A DNA stretch of 64,000 nucleotides from Pedobacter zeaxanthinifaciens. GTDB lineage: Bacteria > Bacteroidota > Bacteroidia > Sphingobacteriales > Sphingobacteriaceae. Position 1 is the stretch's first letter. Every line of letters begins with the position of its first letter. The notes under the pieces were generated by a model. The model saw only the letters and a program-made list of their open reading frames with translations, searched no databases and had not been told where the DNA came from. Below, one piece after another: positions 52,400 to 61,185 of this stretch. The stretch lies in contig NZ_QMHP01000001.1 in assembly GCF_003313335.1 (NCBI RefSeq), positions 496,001 through 560,000 of the forward strand, in the 5' to 3' direction. A program made the translations under genes and the position numbers.

Positions 52400-53262
52400 T
52401 TTATTTAGTGTTGAGCGTTATTTGCAGTGTAACCGTAGGCGTACTTTTAAAACTTGCTAAACGCTATCAAATCAATATCACCCAAGCCGTTACGTGGAAT
52501 TACTTATTTGCAATTTTATTAAGTTTAATTTGTTTTAAACCTAATTTAAGTGGAATTAGCTTGAGTTCCCTTACGCCTACCTATTACATCCTTGGATTAT
52601 TGTTACCTACCTTATTCCTTGCTTTGGGATTATCTGTTAGGAAAGCAGGACTAGCCAGAACTGATATTGCCCAGCGTCTATCCTTATTTATCTCGCTCAG
52701 CGCTGCATATTTTTTGTTTAAAGAAAGTTTTGACAGGTATAAAGAAGTAGCGGTAGTATTTGGATTTTTGGCAATTATCTTCACCATGTACCGCAAAGGC
52801 GATAGAATGACGAGCAAAAAAAGTTGGCTATATCTTTTACTGGTGTTTCTAGGTTTTGGCGCTGTTGATATCCTTTTCAAAATGGTAAGCCAAATTACCG
52901 AAGTACCTTACACCACCTCGCTATTCATTATCTATACCATTGCTTTTTTACTTTCCATTTTATACCTCTTATATCTTGTAGTTCAAAAGAAAACAAAACT
53001 TCAACTGGTTAATTTCTTTTGCGGTTGTATTTTAGGAATCTTTAATTTCGGCAACATTTTATTCTATTTGGAAGCGCATCGTTCGATGTCTAACAACCCC
53101 TCAACTGTATTTGCGGCAATGAATATGGGTGTAATTGTAGCGGGAAGCTTAATAGGGATATTCATTTTTAGGGAAAAACTAAGCAACTGGAATTATGTGG
53201 GTTTGGCTCTAGCTATCGCTTCTATCGTTTTAATTACCTTATCCAAATTGTATGCTGTTTAA
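52396..53262 (+). CDS. EamA/DMT-superfamily transporter
   Basis: A 288-residue protein with ten predicted membrane helices in two five-helix repeats. The first repeat has RKAGLARTDIAQRLSLFISLSAAYFLFKESFDRYKEV; the second has AAMNMGVIVAGSLIGIFIFREKLSNWNYVGLALAIASIVLI, the classical EamA end. These proteins export metabolites or drugs. The 4-bp overlap with ribD suggests coupled expression, but a riboflavin role is not proven. Its stop lies 11 bp inside the yigZ-like gene. Confidence 0.87.
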   Translation: MIYLVLSVICSVTVGVLLKLAKRYQINITQAVTWNYLFAILLSLICFKPNLSGISLSSLTPTYYILGLLLPTLFLALGLSVRKAGLARTDIAQRLSLFISLSAAYFLFKESFDRYKEVAVVFGFLAIIFTMYRKGDRMTSKKSWLYLLLVFLGFGAVDILFKMVSQITEVPYTTSLFIIYTIAFLLSILYLLYLVVQKKTKLQLVNFFCGCILGIFNFGNILFYLEAHRSMSNNPSTVFAAMNMGVIVAGSLIGIFIFREKLSNWNYVGLALAIASIVLITLSKLYAV

Positions 53263-53866
53263 TGATACCTACCAAACCATCCGTGAAGCTACCGAAGGAA
53301 TTTTTAGGGATAAAGGTAGCAAGTTTATAGCATACGCCTACCCCATCAAAACTGAAAACGAGATCAAAGAAATTATTGCGGTACTTAGAAATGAGCACGC
53401 CAAAGCCAGACATTTTTGCTGGGCGATGCGTTTAACGCCCGACCGAAATGTACATCGTTTTAATGATGATGGAGAGCCTTCGGGAACTGCGGGAAGACCC
53501 ATTTTAAATGCACTTTTATCAGCAGATGTTACTAACATTTTGGTAGTGGTGGCGAGGTATTTTGGAGGGACATTACTAGGTGTACCAGGTTTGATTAATG
53601 CATACAAATCAGCCACGCAAGAAGCGCTCAGTGCAGCAAACATTGTTCAGAAAACGGTTAACGATGTGTAGGAAGTTAACTTCGATTACCTGGCTATGAA
53701 TGATGTAATGAAAATCATTAAGGAAGAACAACTGAATGTATTAAGTCAGGATTTTGATACGAAATGCCAGATAACTTTTGAAGTTAGGAAATCAAATTTA
53801 AACCAAGTTTTGAACAAATTAGACAAGGTAGAAGGTTTGAAAACCGTATATTTAGGGACAGTTTAG
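53252..53866 (+). pseudogene. YigZ/IMPACT-family gene interrupted by an in-frame TAG
   Basis: The first part (53252-53671, 139 residues) is a complete N-terminal YigZ domain: FRDKGSKFIAYAYPIKTENE, HAKARHFCWAMRL, FNDDGEPSGTAGRPILNAL and VVVARYFGGTLLGVPGLINAY. A TAG (53669-53671) follows NDV. The same frame then stays open as EVNFDYLAMNDVMKIIKEEQ, then DFDTKCQITFEVRKSNLNQVLNKL and VYLGTV, ending TAG at 53864-53866. This is the C-terminal domain of the family, so the intact protein was about 204 residues and the stop probably replaces a Tyr codon. The N-terminal domain alone might still fold. Function of the family is linked to translation regulation. Confidence 0.85.
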
Positions 53867-53926
53867 TTAGGGATTAGGTGTTAGGAATTAGTGAATAGGT
53901 GTTAGTGGTTAGTAGGTTAAAGGCGC
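53862..53926. repeat. TTAG-rich short-period repeat upstream of the phosphorylase gene
   Basis: Units GGATTAGGTGTTAG, GAATTAGTGAATAG and GTGTTAGTGGTTAG with about a 14-bp spacing fill this gap. TTAG occurs many times. No ORF or hairpin explains it, and it lies partly upstream of the start used for the next gene. Confidence 0.6.
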
Positions 53927-53982
53927 TATTCTACAACCAACCAATTAAACAAATAGCAATTAACAAATCAAGTATTGTACTA

Positions 53983-54855
53983 ATGAACCAATCAGCAAAG
54001 TTATCAGAAGCGGATTTAATCATCAACCAAGACGGAAGTATTTACCATTTGAATTTACTTCCTGAAGACATTGCCGATACAGTGATTACTGTTGGAGATT
54101 TAGACAGGGTTCCAGAAGTAAGCAAGCATTTTGACCGTATCGAACTAAAGAAAGGAAAACGTGAGTTTATTACGCATACAGGCTACATTGGAAGTAAGCG
54201 ACTTACGGTAATTTCTACAGGAATTGGCACGGATAACATCGATATTGTTTTAAATGAATTGGATGCTTTGGTAAATATCGATTTTGATTCTAGAACAGTT
54301 AAGCCGCAGTTGAAATCGCTAAATTTGATTAGAATTGGCACTTCGGGCGCTATACAACCTGACCTACCAATGGGAACTATCTTGGCATCATCTCACGGCT
54401 TAGGTTTCGATGCACTGATGCATTACTACGAACAGCAACTACGTGAAGAAGAGCAGTCACTGCTCAAAGATATCCATACACATTTTGGCAATATGGATGG
54501 CATTAAACCTTACCTCAATGTAGCTGATAAAAGTTTGCTTGAGCAATTTGCTCACGATATGCCAACTGGGATTACTGCAACAGCGCCGGGTTTTTATGCT
54601 CCTCAGGGTAGAAAAGTTAGGGCAAAGGGTACAATAAGTGATTTTATTGGGAAATTAAACTCATTCGCCAGTAAAAACCAACGCATTACCAACCTAGAAA
54701 TGGAAACTGCTGGGATTTATGCTTTGGCCAACACACTTGGCCATAAAGCACTATCAATCAATGCGATTTTAGCTAGCAGAGTGAAGTTTGAGTTTAGCAC
54801 CAATCCAAATGCGATTGTAGAAAAGGCCATCACAACGATATTAGAGAGAATTTAA
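53983..54855 (+). CDS. Nucleoside phosphorylase (uridine phosphorylase-like)
   Basis: About 290 residues of the PNP/UDP phosphorylase superfamily. DIADTVITVGDLDRVPEVSKHF is the phosphate-binding start, STGIGTDNIDIVLNEL follows, RIGTSGAIQPDLPMGTIL holds the active-site Arg/Thr, and NLEMETAGIYALANTLGHKALSINAIL holds the nucleoside-binding Glu. It cleaves nucleosides with phosphate for salvage. I use the ATG at 53983; an upstream GTG (53899) lies in a repeat and would add low-quality sequence. GtrA starts 7 bp after the stop. Confidence 0.87.
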   Translation: MNQSAKLSEADLIINQDGSIYHLNLLPEDIADTVITVGDLDRVPEVSKHFDRIELKKGKREFITHTGYIGSKRLTVISTGIGTDNIDIVLNELDALVNIDFDSRTVKPQLKSLNLIRIGTSGAIQPDLPMGTILASSHGLGFDALMHYYEQQLREEEQSLLKDIHTHFGNMDGIKPYLNVADKSLLEQFAHDMPTGITATAPGFYAPQGRKVRAKGTISDFIGKLNSFASKNQRITNLEMETAGIYALANTLGHKALSINAILASRVKFEFSTNPNAIVEKAITTILERI

Positions 54856-54862
54856 CTGACAG

Positions 54863-55375
54863 ATGAATTTCGCCAAAGGTTTACGAGCCATATTGCTTCC
54901 TGTAATCGATTTTTTTTATCCTCCATTTAGAAAGATATTTGATTTACAAACATTTAGATATTTAGCTTGTGGCGGTGGAAATGCTGCATTAAACCTATTA
55001 ACTTTTTACCTAGCGTACAATTTCATTTTTCAACAAGAAGTTGTTTACTTGATGTCCTATCCTGTAAGCAGATATATTGCCGCTTACTTACTTGCGCTAT
55101 CAATCAGTTTCCCCATAGGATTTACACTTAATAAGTTCGTTGTATTTCAGCAGTCTAATTTACAAAGCCATGTACAGCTCTTTAGGTATGCGTTTGTAAC
55201 CGTAAGTAGCATTTTATTTGATTACCTGCTGCTACACTTTCTTGTTGGCTATTTAGGGTTTTGGGCAACACCGTCACAAGCCTTAATTATTGTTTTTCTA
55301 TCCTTGTATGCTTATTTCTGCCAAACGTATTTCACATTTAAAACGGTAAAGTCGCCAGCCGAAAAGGAAAGTTAA
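54863..55375 (+). CDS. GtrA-family membrane protein
   Basis: A 170-residue protein with four predicted membrane helices, matching the GtrA family (TFRYLACGGGNAALNLLTFYLAYNF near 30-55 and SISFPIGFTLNKFVVFQ near 90-105). GtrA proteins are thought to flip undecaprenyl- or dolichyl-linked sugars to the periplasmic side, or to assist such flippases. It lies 7 bp downstream of the phosphorylase gene and overlaps the convergent deacetylase gene stop (55372-55375). Together with the three genes on its right it makes a plausible sugar-modification set. Confidence 0.85.
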   Translation: MNFAKGLRAILLPVIDFFYPPFRKIFDLQTFRYLACGGGNAALNLLTFYLAYNFIFQQEVVYLMSYPVSRYIAAYLLALSISFPIGFTLNKFVVFQQSNLQSHVQLFRYAFVTVSSILFDYLLLHFLVGYLGFWATPSQALIIVFLSLYAYFCQTYFTFKTVKSPAEKES

Positions 55376-56148
55376 TCAACACTTTCTAAAAACGATGCAA
55401 TAGTTGATGTTGGATAGTGATTGCGATTGATCCAAGCCATCAGCTGATCCAAGCGGTCTTTCATCTTTAATCCGGTATTCCTACTTACATAGCCTGGGAA
55501 GCCAAAGCGCTGTTTGTCGTTTAAATCATAAAACTCCCAAGGATGGAAGTAAATGTTGACGTAGCCATCTTTGCGGTAAGCCTTATTGAAGATGTGTTTG
55601 TAGTACCATAACGGGAAATTATGAAAAGAAAGCCAAAAAAGCGGAATACGGAAAATTGGCGTAACAGAAGCTGGCAACTGCATTACGCCTCCTAATTTGT
55701 AGTAAGTACGTGAGATATGCAAGTTGTTGTACCTTCCGGGCAGTAAAGTTGGATTGATGGAACTGTTGTAAGTATATCCGGCTTTTTCAATTTCTTCATC
55801 ACTAACTGGCGCCATTCTGGGCATTCTAAAGCCAGTTACCTGCAGGCCCGAAAGTTCTTCCAACTTCTCCTTCGACTTGCGAAGATCTGCATCCTCAAAT
55901 TTCGAATGGTAATAAGTATGCGAAGCCAACTCATGTCCATCGGTTTTTATCCTAGCGATGATTTCAGGCGCATTAATGGCAAAAGTTGCAGTCGAAAAAA
56001 ACGTAGCCTTAAATTGATGTTTCTTTAGTAAATCCAAAATGACATGGCAACCACCTACAGATATACTCATCTGATCTTCAAAAGAGATCTCCTTACCATA
56101 TTCAAATGGCATATCAAATTCTTCAATATCAAAACTTAACAATACCAT
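55372..56148 (-). CDS. Polysaccharide deacetylase (NodB/CE4-like)
   Basis: A 258-residue deacetylase of the NodB homology family. The catalytic metal site is visible as Asp7 in FDIEEF and the HxxxH pair His77/His81 in SHTYYHSKF, with FRMPRMAPVSDEE after it and YVNIYFHPWEFYD near the C-terminus. Such enzymes remove acetyl or formyl groups from polymers or lipid-linked sugars. No signal peptide or helix is present at the N-terminus, so it is cytoplasmic or the substrate is membrane-linked. The stop overlaps gtrA; it lies 3 bp after the GT2 gene on the same strand. Confidence 0.87.
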   Translation of the reverse strand: MVLLSFDIEEFDMPFEYGKEISFEDQMSISVGGCHVILDLLKKHQFKATFFSTATFAINAPEIIARIKTDGHELASHTYYHSKFEDADLRKSKEKLEELSGLQVTGFRMPRMAPVSDEEIEKAGYTYNSSINPTLLPGRYNNLHISRTYYKLGGVMQLPASVTPIFRIPLFWLSFHNFPLWYYKHIFNKAYRKDGYVNIYFHPWEFYDLNDKQRFGFPGYVSRNTGLKMKDRLDQLMAWINRNHYPTSTIASFLESVD

Positions 56149-56151
56149 GGC

Positions 56152-57081
56152 TTATTTAATATTTGTTGACCTGATGATATACGTAGGACGATTTTTGCCT
56201 TGCATGAACATTTTACCGATATAAATACCAATAATGCCCAAAATTACCAATTGTAACCCACCAAAAAATGCCACAGTAACAATAAGCGACGCCCAGCCAT
56301 TAACGTGTTTAGCGAAAAAGTAGGCATAAAAAACATACGGAACGTAAAGCAGCGATAAACAAGAGATGAAAAAGCCAAGATAAACGGCCATGTGTAATGG
56401 TTTTACGCTAAGCGAAGTTACGCCTTGAACGGCAAGCTTCTGCATTTTTCTCAAATTGTACTTACTAGCACCAGCATAGCGTTTGTTAGGCATGTAATCA
56501 ATAGCGTATTGCCTGAATCCCAGCCATTTGATCATTCCCCTAATAAACAGATCGTTTTCCTTGAAATTTCTAAATACCTCCACCACTTTTGCATCCATCA
56601 ACCTAAAATCAGCAGTGCCAGCTTCTATTTCAGTTTCTGAAAGCGCATTCAGTAGCTTGTAAAAATACCTAGAAGTTTTGCGTTTAGCTAAAGGTAAATT
56701 GGGATCTTCTTCACGTCGTGTATAAACCACGTCGTATCCCTCCTCCCATTTATTAAGCATTTCAGCGAAAAGTTCAGGTGGATGTTGCAGGTCAGCATCT
56801 AACGAAATTACGCAATCACCATGAGCGTGGTCAAGTCCGGCTTTTAATGCAGATTGATGCCCAAAATTCCTCGAAAGCTCAATAAAAAACACTCTCGGAT
56901 CATTTGCCGCCAATTGCTGCACCACACTCAATGTATTATCTCTACAACCATCGTCAACAATAATTATCTCATAGTCGTAAGAAAGCCCTGCCAACACTTG
57001 CTCAATACGTGTAGCAATAACAACGATATTTTCTTCTTCGTTATGAGCCGGGATAACTATAGAAACTAGCTTATTCTGCAT
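56152..57081 (-). CDS. DPM/GtrB-type glycosyltransferase family 2
   Basis: A 309-residue transferase. SIVIPAHNEEENI, IVDDGCRDNTLSV and SLDADLQHPPELFAEM (D-x-D type) are the nucleotide-sugar motifs of polyprenyl-phosphate GT2 enzymes. GTADFRLMDAKVVEVFRNF and KRYAGASKYNLRKM are typical acceptor-side motifs. Two C-terminal membrane helices (about 230-300) give it GtrB/DPM-like topology. It probably makes an undecaprenyl-phosphate sugar. Its 11-bp overlap with the GT-C gene and 3-bp gap to the deacetylase gene support a tight operon. Confidence 0.9.
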   Translation of the reverse strand: MQNKLVSIVIPAHNEEENIVVIATRIEQVLAGLSYDYEIIIVDDGCRDNTLSVVQQLAANDPRVFFIELSRNFGHQSALKAGLDHAHGDCVISLDADLQHPPELFAEMLNKWEEGYDVVYTRREEDPNLPLAKRKTSRYFYKLLNALSETEIEAGTADFRLMDAKVVEVFRNFKENDLFIRGMIKWLGFRQYAIDYMPNKRYAGASKYNLRKMQKLAVQGVTSLSVKPLHMAVYLGFFISCLSLLYVPYVFYAYFFAKHVNGWASLIVTVAFFGGLQLVILGIIGIYIGKMFMQGKNRPTYIIRSTNIK

Positions 57082-58240
57082 GCAATTGTTCAGTTTGGTT
57101 AAATTTACTACACATCATTTGGTAAATAATTACCAACCAAACTATTAAACACGGCAATGCTTTAAGTGAGTAAGGTTTGATATAATTTTCCCTCACAAAT
57201 TTAGGGAACAAATCTGACGGGGAGAAACTAGTGAGCAATAAAGCAAAGACAAATAACGCAATTTGCCAAATTTTAAAAGGTCGTTGTTGTATTAAAAACC
57301 ATATGGACACACCTAAAAAGGCAATAATGTAGGTCGGCGATTCAGAGGAATTACTAAATATTACCGTAAAAATTAATGTTGAAGCTAACAACAATAATCT
57401 AAAATTTAAATCAGCGTAAGCTTTGATGCGCAGATATGGCAAAGCAAAAAGTAATAAGCCTCCAGCTAAGAAAGGAAGATTTGGAAGATTTACATCTCCA
57501 GAAATCCGCCTGGCCATTCCCATTACCGAAATATCTTGCATTGAGGTTAAACTGGCATTCAACTGCTGCTTTTGTGCTAGCGACCGATACCAATCCTGAT
57601 AGCACTGCAAAATATAAGTTGGCGAGAAAAACACCATCGGCAGTATAAAAAATATCAAGGCCCAGCAAAAGCAAGAAAGTACAAAATTCCATTTCTTCTT
57701 TACAAAAAAGAAGAAAGCCAATCCAACGATACCGTAAAGTTTCACAAAAGTACCTAGCATAATCAGCATGGCGGCCCAAAAGTTTTTACCACGCTGTATA
57801 AAGGCAAAAGTTAAAATGATTATTGCTGCAATTGAAATGTTGAACTGAAAACTAAATAAGGCCGTCATCAGTTCATGGGCAACAATCCAATACACTGCAT
57901 TTATTTTTTTAAATGCCAAAGGAAGTTGTTGAATAGCAAAAAAAAGAAAAAGCGTATTCGCTATCTGCCAAAGAATAGTGCCAATGTAATCAGGCAATAA
58001 TGCAAACGGTGCAATTAACAAAGAGAAAAATGGACCGTAATGATTGGTATCGCCATATTGCTGTGGATATTCTGCATAAAGATTTAAACGTTCTACGGCG
58101 TGGTGATAAACATGTTTAAATATCAAGTAGTTGTTATACGACCCCTTATGATATTGTTTAAATCCCAGGAAAATGGCTAGCAAAAGCCAAATCCCTAGTA
58201 TAAATTTTCTGTTGTTGAGCGTTTTTAAGATGGTATTCAT
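57071..58240 (-). CDS. GT-C-type polytopic glycosyltransferase (GT87-like)
   Basis: A 389-residue membrane protein with about ten helices. The DUF2029/GT87 pattern is visible: an N-terminal GIWLLLAIFLGFKQY helix, then GDTNHYGPFFSLLIAPFALLPDYIGTILWQIANTLF, and FSLFNISIAAII-like helices. Enzymes of this group use polyprenyl-phosphate-linked mannose or other sugars as donors and act on the periplasmic face. The donor would be made by the overlapping downstream GT2. It starts the operon of GT-C, GT2 and deacetylase. Confidence 0.82.
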   Translation of the reverse strand: MNTILKTLNNRKFILGIWLLLAIFLGFKQYHKGSYNNYLIFKHVYHHAVERLNLYAEYPQQYGDTNHYGPFFSLLIAPFALLPDYIGTILWQIANTLFLFFAIQQLPLAFKKINAVYWIVAHELMTALFSFQFNISIAAIIILTFAFIQRGKNFWAAMLIMLGTFVKLYGIVGLAFFFFVKKKWNFVLSCFCWALIFFILPMVFFSPTYILQCYQDWYRSLAQKQQLNASLTSMQDISVMGMARRISGDVNLPNLPFLAGGLLLFALPYLRIKAYADLNFRLLLLASTLIFTVIFSNSSESPTYIIAFLGVSIWFLIQQRPFKIWQIALFVFALLLTSFSPSDLFPKFVRENYIKPYSLKALPCLIVWLVIIYQMMCSKFNQTEQLHAE

Positions 58241-58259
58241 AGTTTAAGTTTTGCAAAAA

Positions 58260-59303
58260 TTATTTGCTAACCTTGTAGATGGTAGTTTGATGATAAACCT
58301 CTCCAGGTTGCAGAATAGTTGAAGGAAACGCTGGGATATTTAGTGAATTTGGTGCGTGTTGCGTTTCTACACAGAAAGCACTGAATTTACCATAGCTTTT
58401 TCCGTCTTTTCCGTTTTTCACATCAGTGTATTTAGCGGTGTACAAATGGGCCACTGGTTCAGTTGTGTAAATGGATAATGTAAGTCCGCTATCTACCGCC
58501 GAAGTCTTGCTTGCTAACGTCAATTCGCCATAGGTTTTATCCAGCACATAAGTTTGGTCGTAACCATTTTCCTCGTCCCAACCCTCGGCAAAGGTTTTTC
58601 CTTTTCTAAAATCATGGTGAGTTCCATCAACAGGAATTAGTTTGCCCGTTACCACGTAGTTATCATCCTGCTCCAACCAATTCGAAGCATTCATTTGATG
58701 AACGTGAGATCTGATATCGTTACTATTCGCAGCCAAGTTAAAGTAACTGTGATGCGTTAAGTTGATTGGTGTAGCTTCATCGGTATCCGCTTGGTAAGTC
58801 AAAATCAATTCGTCATTTTCCGTCAATGTAAATTGTAATTGTACAGCCAAATCTCCCGGGAATCCTTCTTCTCCGTCGAAACTGTAATAATGAAAAGTTA
58901 CTGAAGCATTTGGCGACTCAGTTAGCTCCACAATATCCCATACTTTTTGATCGAAACCTTGTAAGCCACCATGTAAGCAATCATCTCCGTTATTTTTAGG
59001 CAGCTGATAGCTCGTCCCCTCAATAGTGAACTCCCCTCCTTTTATTCTATTTGCGTATCTTCCAACAATACTTCCAAAGTATGGATAATTGGAAAGATAT
59101 TCTTTGCTGATATAGCCATCAAAATCATCAAACCCCAATACAATATCTTGATCTTCACCTTTTGCGTTTTTAACCACAAACTTATTGATGATGGTACCGT
59201 AGTTAAAGATTTTAACATAAGTTCCTTTTGTATTGCTTAACTCTACGGCAATTACTTCTTTATCATTTACAAATTTGCCTGTGGATATTTGGTTTGCTTT
59301 CAT
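58260..59303 (-). CDS. galM: Aldose 1-epimerase (galactose mutarotase)
   Basis: A 347-residue mutarotase. DDIVLGFDDFDGYIS, PYFGSIVGRYANRIKGGEF and NNGDDCLHGGLQGFDQKVWD (the catalytic His region) are family segments; HHSYFNLA carries the second conserved His, and FCVETQHAPNSLN holds the catalytic Glu near 310. It interconverts alpha and beta anomers of galactose or glucose and has no signal peptide. It is divergent from galK across 131 bp, so the two are probably co-regulated by galactose, with no galT or galE in the window. Confidence 0.94.
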   Translation of the reverse strand: MKANQISTGKFVNDKEVIAVELSNTKGTYVKIFNYGTIINKFVVKNAKGEDQDIVLGFDDFDGYISKEYLSNYPYFGSIVGRYANRIKGGEFTIEGTSYQLPKNNGDDCLHGGLQGFDQKVWDIVELTESPNASVTFHYYSFDGEEGFPGDLAVQLQFTLTENDELILTYQADTDEATPINLTHHSYFNLAANSNDIRSHVHQMNASNWLEQDDNYVVTGKLIPVDGTHHDFRKGKTFAEGWDEENGYDQTYVLDKTYGELTLASKTSAVDSGLTLSIYTTEPVAHLYTAKYTDVKNGKDGKSYGKFSAFCVETQHAPNSLNIPAFPSTILQPGEVYHQTTIYKVSK

Positions 59304-59363
59304 TATTGCTATCTTAGACGCCTATTTGGCGCTTACAATAATAATCATTGTTAAGTGAAATTT

Positions 59364-59393
59364 AAACACGAAAAACAGCGAAAATACACGATT
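59364..59393. repeat. 10-bp period AAACACG/AAAACAGCG spacer between galM and galK
   Basis: Three near-copies (TTTAAACACG, AAAAACAGCG, AAAATACACG) at 59361-59390 have exactly a 10-bp period. They lie on the divergent promoter region, and the step matches one DNA turn. Confidence 0.5.
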
Positions 59394-59434
59394 TAGGATT
59401 TAAACTAGATCAAAGAAATGATAAACCCACCCGG

Positions 59435-60598
59435 ATGAAAGATCAACTTCACCAATTATTTGAAAAAAATTTTGGCTATACACCTCAATATGAGTTTTTT
59501 GCGCCTGGGCGTGTAAATTTAATTGGGGAACATATAGATTATAATGGCGGATTGGTGATGCCTTGTGCAATTACCATGGGAACTTGGCTTTGCGTAGGTA
59601 AAACCGATGAAAATGTAATCAGATTTCGTAGTTTAAACTTTGAAGAACAGATAGAAATCCCTTTGCAAAACTCCTTTTCAAAAACTGGAAGTGAATGGTT
59701 TAACTATCCGTTAGGTGTAATTAATGAGCTACAAAAAGCATACGATTGGCAATGGGGCGGACTTGATTTGCTGTATCATGGCAATATTCCGATTGGCTCG
59801 GGGCTTTCGTCTTCGGCATCAATAGAAGTGGTAACCGCATTTGCCTTAAATCAAATTTATGATTTGGGAATAGATCGGTTGAGCCTAGTGAAACACTGCA
59901 AGAAAGTAGAAAATGAGTTTATCGGTGTAAACTCAGGTATTATGGATCAATTCGCTGTTGCTTTTGGCGAAAAAGATACCGCTATCGTTTTAAACTGCGA
60001 TACACTGAAGCATAAGTTAATTGCATGTAATTTGGGTGATTATTCGCTAGCAATTATCAATACTAATAAACACCGAACACTTGCCGACTCTAAATACAAT
60101 GAGCGAGTGCAGGAATGCCAAAAAGCCCTGCAATGTTTACAACAGGAAATTAACATTAACAACCTTTGCGAACTAAGTGCTGAGAAATTTGCCTTGCATC
60201 AACATTTGATTGAAGATGAAATTTTATTGAAGCGAGCCACCCACGTCATCAAAGAGAACGACAGGGTAATTTCAGCAGCAAAACTACTGTCAGAAGGCAA
60301 TCTAAATTCTTTCGGTAAATTAATGTATGCATCGCATCAATCCTTAAAAGAACTTTATGAAGTTAGCGGTAAAGAGCTGGATACCGTTGTTGAATTTTGT
60401 AATGGCTATGAGCATGTAATTGGCGCCCGTATGACTGGCGCCGGTTTTGGCGGTTGCGCAATTGCCCTATTGAAGAAAGGATTTGAGGAAGATTTTGCAA
60501 AGCATTTATCTGACTATTATGTTAACAAAATTGGCTACTATGCCACCATATATGTTGAACAAATTGGTGCTGGACCAACAACGCTAAGGACAATTTAG
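59435..60598 (+). CDS. galK: Galactokinase
   Basis: A 387-residue GHMP kinase. The galactokinase signature GRVNLIGEHIDYNGGLVMP lies at about 25-43, the ATP-binding GSGLSSSASIEV at about 121-132, the catalytic Asp in NSGIMDQFAVAFG, and TGAGFGGCAIALL near the C-terminus. It phosphorylates galactose to galactose 1-phosphate. Its start lies 131 bp from the divergent galM. It ends TAG, and the TrmH gene follows after 32 bp on the same strand. Confidence 0.96.
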   Translation: MKDQLHQLFEKNFGYTPQYEFFAPGRVNLIGEHIDYNGGLVMPCAITMGTWLCVGKTDENVIRFRSLNFEEQIEIPLQNSFSKTGSEWFNYPLGVINELQKAYDWQWGGLDLLYHGNIPIGSGLSSSASIEVVTAFALNQIYDLGIDRLSLVKHCKKVENEFIGVNSGIMDQFAVAFGEKDTAIVLNCDTLKHKLIACNLGDYSLAIINTNKHRTLADSKYNERVQECQKALQCLQQEININNLCELSAEKFALHQHLIEDEILLKRATHVIKENDRVISAAKLLSEGNLNSFGKLMYASHQSLKELYEVSGKELDTVVEFCNGYEHVIGARMTGAGFGGCAIALLKKGFEEDFAKHLSDYYVNKIGYYATIYVEQIGAGPTTLRTI

Positions 60599-60630
60599 TA
60601 TTTCAGAAGTATTTATAGAGATATTATAAA

Positions 60631-61161
60631 ATGAAAAAATTAAAGCTAGACGAACTTAATAGAGTAGATATAGAAGGATTTAAGGCACAAGAAAAACTTC
60701 CAGTGGTTATTATGTTGGATAATGTTCGTAGTATGCACAATGTAGGATCGGTTTTCAGAACTGCTGATGGGTTTGCCGTTGAAAAAGTGGTGCTCTGTGG
60801 CATAACTGCGCAACCGCCCCACCGAGAAATTGAAAAAACAGCTTTGGGAGCAACGCAATCTGTAGCTTGGGAGCATTTTGACGATACCCTAACGGCCATA
60901 GCAGCTTATAAAGAATTAGGTTACCAAATTATTGCTATTGAACAGGCGCAAAATAGTATAATGCTGAACAAGAACGAGCCAAATTTAAAAGAGAAGTACG
61001 TTTTGATTTTTGGAAATGAAGTAAACGGTGTTAGCGATGAGGCAATGGAACAGATAGACAAGTGCATAGAAATACCTCAATTTGGCACTAAACACTCATT
61101 TAACATTGTAATTTCAGCTGGAATAGTACTTTGGGATTTTTTTGCTAAAATGAAATTATAG
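60631..61161 (+). CDS. TrmH-type (SpoU) RNA methyltransferase
   Basis: A 176-residue SPOUT-fold enzyme. VVIMLDNVRSMHNVGSVFRTADGF carries the conserved Asn/Arg pair of motif 1, KVVLCGITAQPPHREIEKTALG is the typical middle, and LIFGNEVNGVSDEAMEQ with IPQFGTKHSFNIVISAGIVLWDF is the SAM-knot motif. It methylates a ribose or base in RNA; the short form may act on 23S rRNA or tRNA. It follows galK by 32 bp and precedes the YdeI-like gene by 24 bp. Confidence 0.9.
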   Translation: MKKLKLDELNRVDIEGFKAQEKLPVVIMLDNVRSMHNVGSVFRTADGFAVEKVVLCGITAQPPHREIEKTALGATQSVAWEHFDDTLTAIAAYKELGYQIIAIEQAQNSIMLNKNEPNLKEKYVLIFGNEVNGVSDEAMEQIDKCIEIPQFGTKHSFNIVISAGIVLWDFFAKMKL

Positions 61162-61185
61162 GATAAACCATTCAATGTATCTACT

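Noticed and set aside
53669..53671. TAG in the YigZ gene as a pyrrolysine or suppressor codon
   Set aside because: TAG ends other genes here (7643, 60598, 61161) and no Pyl machinery is visible; mutation or error is simpler.
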